Part shown: positions 35,401 to 43,959 of the stretch, piece by piece
Numbering within the stretch: the stretch's first letter is position 1
How the letters are laid out: each line of letters begins with the position of its first letter
Assembly (NCBI RefSeq): GCF_037482165.1
Contig: NZ_CP148048.1
Coordinates: 1,364,001-1,428,000, forward strand
Reading direction: 5' to 3'
Source: Parvimonas micra
Lineage (GTDB): Bacteria > Bacillota > Clostridia > Tissierellales > Peptoniphilaceae
Length of the DNA stretch: 64,000 bases
Notes under the pieces: model-generated
The model's input: only the letters and a program-made list of their open reading frames with translations
What the model was told of the DNA's origin: nothing
Databases searched by the model: none
Made by a program: the position numbers and the translations under genes

Positions 35401-38400
35401 TCTGCAGAAACGAATGTTGTATGTTCTGGAATCTTATCAGTTATTGTTACTGTTTGTTTCTTTCCAGTAGTGTTTGTATAAGTAATCTTGTAAAGTAGTT
35501 CTTGGCCTGCTTTTACTTCATTACCATCTATACTTGTCTTATCATCACTAGGGCTAACTACATCTTTTACTGGCTTTGTAGGTGTTGGATTTGTTGTTTC
35601 ATTTGTATCATAATCATTATTTCCATCAACTACATTTGCCTTATTTAAAATCTTTTCTCCATTTACATCATCATTTACTTTAACTTTGAAAGTAACTTCG
35701 AATGTTTCACCATCTGCTACTTTTTCTTTAGTCCAAGTGATTTTTCCGTCTTTGAAACTTCCGTTATTATCTGCTGAACCTTCTACATAAGTTGTATGTT
35801 CCGGAATCTTATCAGTTATTGTTACTGTTTGTTCATTACCAGTAGTATTCTTGTAAGTAACTTTGTAAAGTAGTTCTTGACCTGCTTTTACTTGGTTACC
35901 ATCTATACTTGTCTTATTGTCGCTAGGTGCAAAAACATCTTTTACTGGTTTTGTTGATGTTGGGTTTGTTGTTTCGTTTGTATCATATTTATTATTTCCA
36001 TCAACTACATTTGCTTTATTTACTATCTTTTCACCATTTACATCAGCTTTTACTTTTACTTTAAATGTAACTTCAAATGTTTCTCCATTAGCTACCTTAT
36101 CTTTAGTCCAAGTAATTGTTCCATCTTTGAAACTTCCGTTATTATCTGCTGAATTTTCTACATAAGTTGTATGTTCTGGAATCTTATCAGTTATTGTTAC
36201 TTTTTGTTCCTTACCTGTAGTGTTTGTATAAGTAACTTTATAAAGTAACTCTTGTTCACCCTTTACAACTTGTCCATCAATACTGATACGATCATTTTGT
36301 GGTTCAAAAACATCTTTTACTGGTTTTGTAGGTGTTGGGTTTGTTGTTTCATTTGTATCATAATTATTATTTCCATCAACTACATTTGCTTTATTAAGAA
36401 TCTTTTCACCATTTACATTATCATTTACTTTTACTTTGAAAGTAACTTCAAATGTTTCACCATCTGCTACTTTTTCTTTAGTCCAAGTAATTGTTCCATC
36501 TTTGAAAACTCCATTATTATCTGCTGAGTTTTCTACATATGTTGTATGTTCTGGAATCTTATCAGTTATTGTTACTGTTTGTTCTTTTCCAGTTGTATTT
36601 GTATAAGTAACTTTGTAAAGTAGTTCTTGACCTGCTTTTACTTCATTACCATCTATACTTGTCTTATTGTCGCTAGGTGCAAAAACATCTTTTACTGGTT
36701 TTGTAGATGTTGGGTTTGTTGTTTCATTTGTATCAAACTTATTATTTCCATCAACTACATTTGCTTTGTTAAGAATCTTTTCACCACTTACATTATCATC
36801 AACTTTTACTTTAAATGTAACTTCGAATGTTTCGCCATTAGCTACTTTTTCTTTAGTCCAAGTAATAGTTCCATCTTTGAAACTTCCGTTATTATCTGCA
36901 GAATTTTCTACATAAGTTGTATGTTCTGGTATCTTATCAGTTATTGTTACTTTTTGTTCCTTACCTGTAGTATTTGTATAAGTAACTTTGTAAAGTAATT
37001 CTTGACCTGCTTTTACTTCTTTACCATCAATACTAGTTTTGTTATCACTAGGAGCAAAGACATCTTTTACCGGCTTTGTAGGTGTTGGATTTGTTGTTTC
37101 GTTTGTATCGTAACTATTATTTCCATCAACTACATTTGCTTTGTTAAGAATCTTTTCACCATTTACATTATCTTTTACTTTTACTTTGAATGTAACTGTT
37201 AAAGAAGCCCCATTTTCAACTTCCTTAACCCACGTAATAGTTCCACTGTTTTCTGTTCCATCATTATCTGCAGAAACAAATGTTGTGTGTTCTGGAGTTT
37301 TGTCAGTTATTGTTACTGTTTGTTTCTTTCCAGTAGTATTTGTATAAGTAATTTTGTAAAGTAATTCTTGGCCTGCTTTTACTTCTTTACCATCAATACT
37401 TGTCTTATTTTCTTTACTATCAAATACATCTTTTACCGGCTTTGTAGGTGTTGGATTTGTTGTTTCGTTTGTATCATAACTATTATTTCCATCAACTACA
37501 TTTGCCTTATTTAAAATCTTTTCTCCATTTACATTATCATCAACTTTTACTTTGAAAGTAACTGTTAGAGAATCTCCATTTTCAACATCTTTAACCCACG
37601 TAATAGTTCCGCCATTTTCTGTTCCATCATTATCTGCAGAAACAAATGTTGTGTGTTTTGGAGTTTTATCAGTTATTGTTACTGTTTGTTTCTTTCCAGT
37701 AGTGTTTGTATAAGTAATTTTATAAAGTAATTCTTGTCCTGCTTTTACTTCTTTACCATCGATACTTGCACTGTCATCTTTGCTATCAAAAACATCTTTA
37801 ACCGGCTTTGTAGGTGTTGGATTTGTTGTTTCGTTTGTATCGTAACTATTCTTTCCTTCAACTACATTAGCTTTATTAAGAATCTTTTCGCCATTTACAT
37901 TGTCATCAACTTTTACTTTAAATGTAACTTCGAATGTTTCTCCATTAGCTACTTTATCTTTAGTCCAAGTGATTTCTCCGTCTTTGAAAACACCATTATT
38001 TGTAGCTGATCCCTTTACAAATGTTGTATGTTTCGGAATCTTATCCTTAATTACAACATTTTGTTCTTTTCCAGTAGTATTCTTGTAAGTAACCTTATAA
38101 AGTAATTCTTGTCCTGCTTTTACTTCGTTACCATCGATACTTGCTTTATTGTCTTTGCTATCAAAAACATCTTTTACTGGCTTTGTTGATGTTGGATTTG
38201 TTGTTTCATTTGTGACAAAACTGTTTTTTCCTTCAAGAACATTTGCCTTATTTAAAATCTTTTCTCCGCTTACATTGTCATCAACTTTTACTCTAAATGT
38301 AACTTCAAATTTTTCGCCATTAGCTACTTTTTCTTTAGTCCAAGTAATTTCTCTGTCTTTGTAAACACCATTATTATCAGCAGAGTCTTTAACATAAGTT

Positions 38401-40964
38401 GTATGTTCAGGAATCTTATCAGTTATTGTTACATCTTGTTCTTTTCCAGTTGTATTTGTATAAGTAACTTTGTAAAGTAGTTCTTGTCCAGCCTTTACTT
38501 CGTTACCATCTATACTTGTACTGTCATCTTTGCTATCAAAAACGTCTTTTACTGGCTTTGTTGATGTTGGGTTTGTAGTTTCGTTTGTTTCGTAATTGTT
38601 ATTTCCTTCAATAACATTTGACTTATTAAGAATTTTTTCTCCACTTACATTATCATCAACTTTTACTTTAAATGTAACTTCGAATGTATCTCCATTGGCT
38701 ACTTTATCTTTAGTCCAAGTAATTTCACCATTTTTATAAATACCGTTATTATCTGCAGAGTCTTTAACATAAGTTGTATGTTTTGGAATCTTATCCTTTA
38801 TTACAACCTTTTGTTCTTTTCCAGTTGTATTTGTATAAGTAACTTTGTAAAGTAGTTCTTGACCTGCTTTTACTTCTTTACCATCGATACTTGCTTTATT
38901 ATCCTTACTATCAAATACATCTTTTACTGGTTTCTTTGGTGTAAATACTTTTACTGGTTTTGATTCAACTTTATAAACATTGTTTATATTGATATCAAAT
39001 TTATTTTCGTATTTTGTTCCTTCTTTTGTTACCTTACCTGTAATTATAGGTGAAGTTACTTTTGCTTCTTTTGTAAGGTCTCCGTTTATTTTTTGTAATA
39101 AACTTTCCTTTGCTGTAAATTTAAGAACTCTTGTTCCTTCTGTATATTCTACATTATAATCAACATTCTTAGCTTGAGTTCCTGCTAAATCAAGTTCATA
39201 ACCTTCAGGTAATGTATCAGTAAAAACTAAGGATTTTATTTCTTCATGTCCTTTTGGAAAAGCAGAAGTATTTAATTCAAAATTTACTACTGAACCTGTT
39301 TTTACTACACTATTATTTATATCTTGATTATTTTCATTAAGCACTTTCTTTTCTACTTGTGATTTTACATAAAGCACACTGTAGTGATAAGTAACTTTTG
39401 TATCCGGTTTTTGTGGTTCTTCTGGTGGTGTAGGTTTAGTTGGCTTATTTGGTTCCTTTGCTTTAATTTCAGGAATACCAATCGCACGAACTTTACCATT
39501 TAAAGAATACCAAATGTTAGGTTTTTTACCTTCTTTATTATCTTTATTTGGAACTATAGGACCATAATCTGGACCATCTAAAATTTTTGTAGCAGAAGCT
39601 GCCCCAAGTGTAATATAATTTTTACTACCTTGTAATCTAACTACACCAGCACCATACCATGAATTTTCTGCATCAGCAGTATCCCAACCTGATCCAGGTT
39701 CACTTGGACGTTTATACATAGAATGTTTACAACCACCTTCACCTTGTTTAAAGTTCAAGCTTTCAGTTGCATAAATCAAATTACGTTTTGTATCTTCGCC
39801 TACTGTTGAACCGGAAATTTTTACAAATTGTCCTGGCATATAATCTTTAGCAAGCTCTATAGAATTGTGTTCACGGTTAAGAGATGCGACTGACATTAAC
39901 GCATCTTGAAATTCAACTGGATTTCCATCTTGATCATAAAAAGTGAATTCATTTTTAACAAAAATGGAAGTATCTTTTTCAGTGTCGCCTGTGTAAGCAG
40001 ATGCGAATATCCCAAGTGTTGGGTCTGTAAAGATTCCTAACCATGCCTTAGTATTCTTAAAAGCTGAGTCTGAAGTTAAAGTATATTTAAAAACTATTTT
40101 TGAGATTTTTTTACCATTGTAATAAGTTTTTTGAAGGTTTGTATATGTGGCTGTTACACTTTGTCCCTTTTGTAATAGAACTGTTGCCCATTTTACCGTA
40201 CCATTATTACTAACAGTAGTTTTCCATGAAGATTTATTGCCGATATTTCCATACAATTCCGTGTTATTTATAATACCACCGGCAGCTTCCAAATCTTTAA
40301 CACTCATATCATCTAATTGCAATGTTTTTTCTGTATATTTAGGTGTCTTACTAAATGCCTTATCAACTGCATTAGCTGATACATAACTTCCTTGATTCTC
40401 AGATAGAGTTAACTTTGCATCTGGCTCTGAATCATATACAAGTGTTTTAGCATATGGAGAAGACAAAAATCCAGGATTATCTTTATTCTTTTTGTAGTCT
40501 TCTAATGCCTTTTCCATTTCTTTTTTTTCTTTTTCGTATTGCTTTTGAAAATCATCATACTCTTTTAAGTATTTTTTATAATCTTCCTCATATTTAGCTA
40601 AATCTTTATCATATTGTGCTTTTTTCTTATCGTATTCTGCTTTTTTAGCATTATACTCATCCAATTTAACTTTTGTTTCTTTAATTTTTTTAATCTGAGC
40701 TTTATAATCAGCATCAATTTCCGCTAATTTAGCATTAGCCTCTGCATTAGAGCCAACAGAACCCTTATCTACTACAGAATCTTCTGTAATATCTAACCCA
40801 GAATCCTTTGCTTCCTTTACAGCTTTATCCAACTCAGTTCTATCAGCTTTTACTTCTATTCCCTTAATTGGATCTGCTGCATAAGCCTGAGATGCGATTG
40901 GCATAATCAATGAAACTATTGCCATTACCGATACAAGCTTATTAATAAATTCCCTTTTCTTCAC
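32484..40964 (-). CDS. Giant antigen I/II-like adhesin with 17 tandem isopeptide-type repeats
   Basis: A 2826-residue surface protein starting at GTG 40964 behind AAAGGGG. The signal peptide covers 1-29 (SQAYA). A charged coiled coil at about 45-165 corresponds to the antigen I/II A-region. A GbpC/Spa V-type lectin head at about 190-490 shows SKIVFKYTL, LGIFTDPTLG and NSWYGAGVVRL. An antigen I/II C-domain lies at about 520-670 (YHYSVLYVKSQVEKKV, SVVNFELNTSAFP, FTDTLPEGYEL). Then come 17 repeats of 122-125 residues (KPVKDVF...SIDG.EVKAGQELLYK), DUF11-like, from about 676 to 2785. The anchor is VPKTG (2790-2794) with a membrane helix and RRKRKK. Streptococcal antigen I/II proteins lack such an array, so this is a chimera. 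Confidence 0.93.
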   Translation of the reverse strand: MKKREFINKLVSVMAIVSLIMPIASQAYAADPIKGIEVKADRTELDKAVKEAKDSGLDITEDSVVDKGSVGSNAEANAKLAEIDADYKAQIKKIKETKVKLDEYNAKKAEYDKKKAQYDKDLAKYEEDYKKYLKEYDDFQKQYEKEKKEMEKALEDYKKNKDNPGFLSSPYAKTLVYDSEPDAKLTLSENQGSYVSANAVDKAFSKTPKYTEKTLQLDDMSVKDLEAAGGIINNTELYGNIGNKSSWKTTVSNNGTVKWATVLLQKGQSVTATYTNLQKTYYNGKKISKIVFKYTLTSDSAFKNTKAWLGIFTDPTLGIFASAYTGDTEKDTSIFVKNEFTFYDQDGNPVEFQDALMSVASLNREHNSIELAKDYMPGQFVKISGSTVGEDTKRNLIYATESLNFKQGEGGCKHSMYKRPSEPGSGWDTADAENSWYGAGVVRLQGSKNYITLGAASATKILDGPDYGPIVPNKDNKEGKKPNIWYSLNGKVRAIGIPEIKAKEPNKPTKPTPPEEPQKPDTKVTYHYSVLYVKSQVEKKVLNENNQDINNSVVKTGSVVNFELNTSAFPKGHEEIKSLVFTDTLPEGYELDLAGTQAKNVDYNVEYTEGTRVLKFTAKESLLQKINGDLTKEAKVTSPIITGKVTKEGTKYENKFDININNVYKVESKPVKVFTPKKPVKDVFDSKDNKASIDGKEVKAGQELLYKVTYTNTTGKEQKVVIKDKIPKHTTYVKDSADNNGIYKNGEITWTKDKVANGDTFEVTFKVKVDDNVSGEKILNKSNVIEGNNNYETNETTNPTSTKPVKDVFDSKDDSTSIDGNEVKAGQELLYKVTYTNTTGKEQDVTITDKIPEHTTYVKDSADNNGVYKDREITWTKEKVANGEKFEVTFRVKVDDNVSGEKILNKANVLEGKNSFVTNETTNPTSTKPVKDVFDSKDNKASIDGNEVKAGQELLYKVTYKNTTGKEQNVVIKDKIPKHTTFVKGSATNNGVFKDGEITWTKDKVANGETFEVTFKVKVDDNVNGEKILNKANVVEGKNSYDTNETTNPTPTKPVKDVFDSKDDSASIDGKEVKAGQELLYKITYTNTTGKKQTVTITDKTPKHTTFVSADNDGTENGGTITWVKDVENGDSLTVTFKVKVDDNVNGEKILNKANVVDGNNSYDTNETTNPTPTKPVKDVFDSKENKTSIDGKEVKAGQELLYKITYTNTTGKKQTVTITDKTPEHTTFVSADNDGTENSGTITWVKEVENGASLTVTFKVKVKDNVNGEKILNKANVVDGNNSYDTNETTNPTPTKPVKDVFAPSDNKTSIDGKEVKAGQELLYKVTYTNTTGKEQKVTITDKIPEHTTYVENSADNNGSFKDGTITWTKEKVANGETFEVTFKVKVDDNVSGEKILNKANVVDGNNKFDTNETTNPTSTKPVKDVFAPSDNKTSIDGNEVKAGQELLYKVTYTNTTGKEQTVTITDKIPEHTTYVENSADNNGVFKDGTITWTKEKVADGETFEVTFKVKVNDNVNGEKILNKANVVDGNNNYDTNETTNPTPTKPVKDVFEPQNDRISIDGQVVKGEQELLYKVTYTNTTGKEQKVTITDKIPEHTTYVENSADNNGSFKDGTITWTKDKVANGETFEVTFKVKVKADVNGEKIVNKANVVDGNNKYDTNETTNPTSTKPVKDVFAPSDNKTSIDGNQVKAGQELLYKVTYKNTTGNEQTVTITDKIPEHTTYVEGSADNNGSFKDGKITWTKEKVADGETFEVTFKVKVNDDVNGEKILNKANVVDGNNDYDTNETTNPTPTKPVKDVVSPSDDKTSIDGNEVKAGQELLYKITYTNTTGKKQTVTITDKIPEHTTFVSADNDGKENSGTITWVKDVENGDSLTVTFKVKVNDNVNGEKILNKANVVDGNNSYDTNETTNPTPTKPVKDVFAPSDNKTSIDGNEVKAGQELLYKVTYKNTTGKEQTVTITDKIPEHTTYVENSADNNGIFKDGTITWTKEKVADGETFEVTFKVKVKDNVNGEKILNKANVVDGNNDYDTNETTDPTPTKPVKDVFAPSDNKTSIDGNEVKAGQELLYKITYTNTTGKEQKVTITDKIPEHTTFVSADNDGVYKDGTITWTKEKVADGETFEVTFKVKVNDDVNGEKILNKANVVDGNNNFDTNETTNPTPTKPVKDVFDSKDDKTSIDGNEVKAGQELLYKITYKNTTGKEQKVTITDKIPEHTTFVSADNDGVYKDGTITWTKEKVADREVFEVTFKVKVKDNVNGEKILNKANVVDGSNNFDTNETTNPTPTKPVKDVFAPSDNKTSIDGNEVKAGQELLYKITYKNTTGKEQTVTITDKIPEHTTFVSADNDGVYKDGTITWTKEKVADGKTFEVTFKVKVNDNVNGEKILNKANVVDGNNNFDTNETTNPTPTKPVKDVFEPQNDRVSIDGQVVKAGQELLYKVTYTNTTGKDQKVVIKDRIPEHTTYVEGSADNNGIYKDGEITWTKEKVANGETFEVTFKVKVDENVNGEKIVNKANVVDGSNNFDTNETTNPTSTKPVKDVFDSKDDKTSIDGNEVKAGQELLYKITYKNTTGSKQTVTITDKIPEHTKFVSADNDGKEKDGTIKWVKEVEDGETLTVSFKVKVDDNVNGEKIVNKANVVDGSNNFDTNETTNPTPTKPVKDVFDSKDDKTSIDGKGVKAGQELLYKVTYKNTTGKEQKVVIKDRIPEHTTYVEGSADNNGVYKDGEITWTKEKVADGETFEVTFKVKVNSDVNGEKIVNKANVVDGNNNYETNETTNPTPLRPRPQVPKTGYGVNTGLYTVLLGLSAGALGGMKIRYRRKRKK
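32605..38940. repeat. Array of 17 repeats of about 372 bp within the giant adhesin
   Basis: Each unit encodes one stalk domain of 122-125 residues. Variant classes are interspersed: starts DVFDSKD, DVFAPSD, DVFEPQN or DVVSPSD, and two sub-lengths with or without a three-residue gap before the ITWTK/ITWVK strand. High DNA similarity makes copy-number change by recombination, and assembly collapse, likely. Confidence 0.9.
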
Positions 40965-41293
40965 TATTCAATCCCCTTTCCATAAGAAATGTTTTTTTAA
41001 TAATTGCTTTTTAACTATAATTTTTAAAAATCTCAAAAATTTTCTAACATTCTAAATAATATTTAATAAAAAATGTTACCTCTTATATTTTATCACAAAT
41101 AACAACAAATGTCTACATTTTTAAGGCTTAAATCGTTTGAAATCATGTATTTTTAATAATTTATATATAAAAACCATAAAAAAGAACTTAGTTTTTACTA
41201 AGTTCTAATTTTTGTAGAACAAAAAAGTTCCCAAAAACCCATCCAACACAAACATCGCAGAAGGGTGAATTAATTTTATCCTAAAATTTTTAA
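40965..41293. other. Gap between adhesin and ccdA genes
   Basis: Holds the leader of the giant adhesin with the shared 16-base word ATTTCTTATGGAAAGG (minus strand, 40990-40975). The terminator of the thioredoxin-ccdA operon is at 41183-41206, and a degenerate relative of the 4441-4508 segment at 41226-41272. No gene seen. Confidence 0.55.
41183..41206 (-). terminator. Terminator of the selenoprotein-ccdA operon
   Basis: AGAACTTAG pairs with CTAAGTTCT around a TTTTTA loop; T-rich on the minus strand. Confidence 0.7.
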
Positions 41294-41986
41294 TTAAAAG
41301 CCTAAATATAAGAAATATAGACCTATAAGTAAAATTATTATTCCAAAAACTATTTTTACAATATCAGAAATTTTTCCGTAAGATTTATTTGACATTACTT
41401 TTCCTACAAATCCTGTACTTGTTCCTGCAATAATTACTAAAATACTGTTACCTATTGAATATAGCAAGAATAGTAATACTCCCCAAAGTAAACTTCCTTT
41501 CGAAGCAACAATCGCAAGTAATGCAACTAAAATTGGAGTTGAACAAGGACTTGAAAACAAACCTGCCATTATTCCAACTACCAAGGCTCCTATATATCCA
41601 GTCTTTTTACTTTTATTAGTCAAAATTTTACTTGGAACTACATTTATTATCTCCCATGTTTGTAATGCCATTAAAATCATAACAACTCCTAAAAATATAT
41701 TCCAAAGTTGTCCTGATTGATTAAAAATCTTACTAAGTAAAGCTGCTAAAACACCTAAAGTTGTATAAGTTATTGCCATTCCAATGGCGAATACAACAGA
41801 AATTTTAAAAGCTCTTTTAGTGTCATCTTCTTTTGTACCAGTCATAAAACCAATAATCAAAGGAATTGATGCAAGTGAGCAAGGTGAAATAGAAGTTAGT
41901 ATTCCTCCAAGTAATGCGAGGATTGGAGCTAAGATACCAAAAGATTTCAATCCTTCTCCAATGATATTCTCTAAATTATTTAACAT
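41294..41986 (-). CDS. ccdA: CcdA-type thiol-disulfide electron transporter
   Basis: A 230-residue protein with six predicted membrane helices. The family's two redox cysteines are present: Cys36 in SISPCSLAS and Cys148 in FSSPCSTPI. CcdA passes electrons from cytoplasmic thioredoxin across the membrane to extracytoplasmic thioredoxin-like partners. The start overlaps the end of the selenoprotein thioredoxin gene by 11 bp, so the two are coupled in translation. It should therefore reduce that protein. The downstream target (methionine sulfoxide reductase, peroxidase or disulfide repair) is not visible here. Confidence 0.93.
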   Translation of the reverse strand: MLNNLENIIGEGLKSFGILAPILALLGGILTSISPCSLASIPLIIGFMTGTKEDDTKRAFKISVVFAIGMAITYTTLGVLAALLSKIFNQSGQLWNIFLGVVMILMALQTWEIINVVPSKILTNKSKKTGYIGALVVGIMAGLFSSPCSTPILVALLAIVASKGSLLWGVLLFLLYSIGNSILVIIAGTSTGFVGKVMSNKSYGKISDIVKIVFGIIILLIGLYFLYLGF

Positions 41987-42584
41987 TCTTCAACATCTCC
42001 TCAATAACTTGCTTTAATTCTTCATACTTAACAACACCTTCTGATCCACCAAATTTTAACTCGCCAGTTTTCTTATCTTCATAAGCAACATAACTTATTT
42101 TCTTCGCCAAATCTCCCTTTGCTTCATAAGGTGTTCCATCTGCATTGAAGTAAAATAAAGTAGGTGTTACTCTTACAGGAAATTGTGATGCAAATGCTTG
42201 TTGTTTTCTAAGGTCAATAGTTTTTATTATTACTTTATCTTTATATTCTTTTCTCAGTTTTTCCAAAACTGGGTGCTGAACAGCACAAGCATGTCATCCA
42301 TTTTGGCTAAAGTCTAAAATCATTACTTTTTTTTGACTTTTTAGACTTTCTAAAGTTAGATTCTCATCTGAATTAGAGTTTTTAGAATCTGAACTGTTTT
42401 TGTTGTCGTTACTACTATCATTTTTATTGTTATTGTTATTAGATTTGTTTTCTGTGATAGCATTATTTTTGGAGTTTTCATTACTATCATCTTTATTGTT
42501 TTTATTCATATAAAAGTTTTTAAAAATGAAAATTCCAAAAACTATAACGAACACTGAGCATAAAACTGCAATCTTCTTTTTCAT
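41976..42584 (-). CDS. Membrane-anchored thioredoxin-fold selenoprotein (in-frame UGA, UxxC)
   Basis: One 202-residue frame interrupted only by TGA at 42296-42294, read here as selenocysteine 97. The N-terminal signal anchor is at about 5-21, then an Asn/Ser/Asp-rich linker (27-75) and a TlpA/ResA-type thioredoxin domain (78-202). Aligning with thioredoxins, DFSQNG-U-HAC fits N-F-W-A-x-W-C-x-x-C, so Sec97 replaces the first active-site Cys and Cys100 is the resolving Cys. HPVLEKLRKEY and the cis-Pro loop RVTPTLFYF follow as expected. Hairpins downstream of the TGA fit a bacterial SECIS. AGGAGAG precedes the ATG. Overlaps ccdA. A nonsense mutation is the alternative, but the position and conserved continuation argue against it. 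Confidence 0.85.
42255..42296 (-). promoter_or_regulatory. Candidate bacterial SECIS after the in-frame UGA
   Basis: After the UGA (42296-42294), 22 nt precede a perfect 7-bp stem, CAGUUUU-GGA-AAAACUG (42271-42255). Its loop starts with G, 29 nt from the UGA. This is within the published bacterial SECIS model (loop G, 16-37 nt). A nearer hairpin, GUGCUG-UU-CAGCAC (42286-42273), also exists. Confidence 0.65.
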
Positions 42585-42714
42585 AGTTCTCTCTCCTTTT
42601 AGAATTTGATAAAATTATACCCTCTAATAAAAATGAATAATCATAATCAAGAAGAAGTATGATAAAAAATTTTCTATTTTCTTTAAATTTAGTTCATATG
42701 ACTGTAGAAATTTT

Positions 42715-42905
42715 ATTTGATTATTTGCAAGCAGGGATATTTAGGAGATATTGTATCATTGTACACAATGACTCCGTCAGACCTACTTTTGTTTTGATAG
42801 CACGGAGCCTTAGGAGATCTCTCCACTCCGTTTCACTCCGGTCGAGATGACGTATAAGAAAATATCTTCGTTTCATAGCTAAACGTTAACAGTAAATAAA
42901 CTTCA
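42715..42905. repeat. Modular intergenic repeat, copy 5
   Basis: TCATTGTACACAATGA palindrome, CTCCGTCAGACCTACTTTTG, GGAGATCTC, GGTCGAGATGACGTATAAG, then the tail CATAGCTAAACGTTAACAGT and AAATAAACTTCAAA. Inverted relative to copy 6. Confidence 0.75.
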
Positions 42906-42974
42906 AATTGTCTTTATAACTATAGTAGAACAAATAAAAATCTACATCATAGTATTTTAAAAATATAAATAAAC

Positions 42975-43130
42975 TAAATAATTCACGTCATATCACTTGG
43001 AAAAGAAAATCTTCCCAACACGTCATCTCGACCGAAATGAGTGAAACGAATGAAGTGGAGAGATCTCATAGTTTTGCTTGTTTACAAGCAAAAGTAAATG
43101 TATCGCAGATACATAAACTACAAAAATCCA
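42975..43130. repeat. Modular intergenic repeat, copy 6
   Basis: TTCACGTCAT, CAACACGTCATCTCGACCGA, AATGAGTGAAACGAATGAAG, GAGATCTCA, hairpin TTTGCTTGTTTACAAGCAAA and TGTATCGCAGATACA. Together with copy 5 it fills the gap between the selenoprotein and kinase genes. Confidence 0.75.
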
Positions 43131-43163
43131 ATATTTAATTAAATTTTGGTAGTTTTTCCAAAC

Positions 43164-43188
43164 AAAAAATAGGCTATCCGCCTATTTT
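43164..43188 (-). terminator. Terminator overlapping the end of the kinase gene
   Basis: AAAATAGGC pairs with GCCTATTTT; the stop codon lies within the hairpin, and T residues follow on the minus strand. Confidence 0.7.
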
Positions 43189-43959
43189 AAAGTTTTCTAA
43201 TTGTATTTCATTTAATCCATCTTGTTTTTCTTGTTTTCTAATATTTTCAGTTATTAAATTTTGGATTTTATCGATTGAATTTTCTAATTTCTCTCCTCTT
43301 ATCAACTCACTTGCTACAAGTGAAGAAAATACATCACCCGTTCCACAAATTTTTATATCAATTTTTTCACTTTCAAACCATTTTATCGAGTTTTCGCAAA
43401 AATACAGAGTATTAAGTTTATTCTTTTCTTCAAAACTTTTGATTAAAATTCGTTTTGATCCCATTTCAGATAGTTTTTTTGCAATTTTTTCTATATCTTT
43501 TCTTTCTATTTCAGAAAATATTTTGTTGTATTCTGTTAATAAAATAGCCTCTGTGAGATTTGGTGTTACTATATCTGCAAAATTCAAAAGTTCTCTATAA
43601 AAAGCTATTTGTTTGACTGTTGTACCAGAATATTTTACTCCATTATCTCCAAGTATTGGATCTAAAATGACTTTCCCTTTAAAATTTTGTAAAATTTCTT
43701 TTATTATTACAAAAACTTCATCATTATCAATAAATCCAATATAAATTGCATCAACTTTCTTAATTTCAATGACTTTTTGAACTATTTCAGAGAAATTTGG
43801 AATATTAAAACTGATATAATCCTTATAACTCATATTAGATGAGAATATTTTGGTTGGAACTCCAAACACTTCATGACCATTTTGTGTTAATACTGAAATA
43901 TTTGCTTTTAATGCCATATTTCCAACTACACAGTAGTCATTAAATACTAAAATTCTCAT
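43174..43959 (-). CDS. Pyridoxal/pyridoxamine kinase-like protein (PdxY/PdxK family)
   Basis: A 261-residue ribokinase-fold kinase. DYCVVGNMALKANISVL is at the substrate site. ILDPILGDNGVKYSG is the DPVMGD-like block of pyridoxal kinases, and ADIVTPNLTEAILLT their N-P-N-x-x-E block. The anion hole/catalytic base is CGTGDVFSSLVASE (Asp in GTGD). It phosphorylates vitamin B6 vitamers to make PLP. It directly abuts an ECF S-component gene (spacing 0), and a MocR/PdxR-type regulator is divergent. The three form a B6 uptake-salvage module. Confidence 0.88.
   Translation of the reverse strand: MRILVFNDYCVVGNMALKANISVLTQNGHEVFGVPTKIFSSNMSYKDYISFNIPNFSEIVQKVIEIKKVDAIYIGFIDNDEVFVIIKEILQNFKGKVILDPILGDNGVKYSGTTVKQIAFYRELLNFADIVTPNLTEAILLTEYNKIFSEIERKDIEKIAKKLSEMGSKRILIKSFEEKNKLNTLYFCENSIKWFESEKIDIKICGTGDVFSSLVASELIRGEKLENSIDKIQNLITENIRKQEKQDGLNEIQLENFKIGG

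Noticed and set aside
32825-38364. Many open frames on the plus strand inside the giant adhesin
   Set aside because: They recur with the repeats, lack ribosome sites and are low-complexity antisense shadows of the real gene.
32605-38940. Long regular repeats suggestive of a CRISPR or satellite array
   Set aside because: The period of about 372 bp is one continuous reading frame encoding protein domains. No short repeats with unique spacers.
42294-42296. Stop codon splitting a thioredoxin gene into two fragments (pseudogene)
   Set aside because: The stop is TGA, sits at the catalytic Cys position, has hairpins downstream, and both sides are conserved and in frame. Selenocysteine is the better reading.
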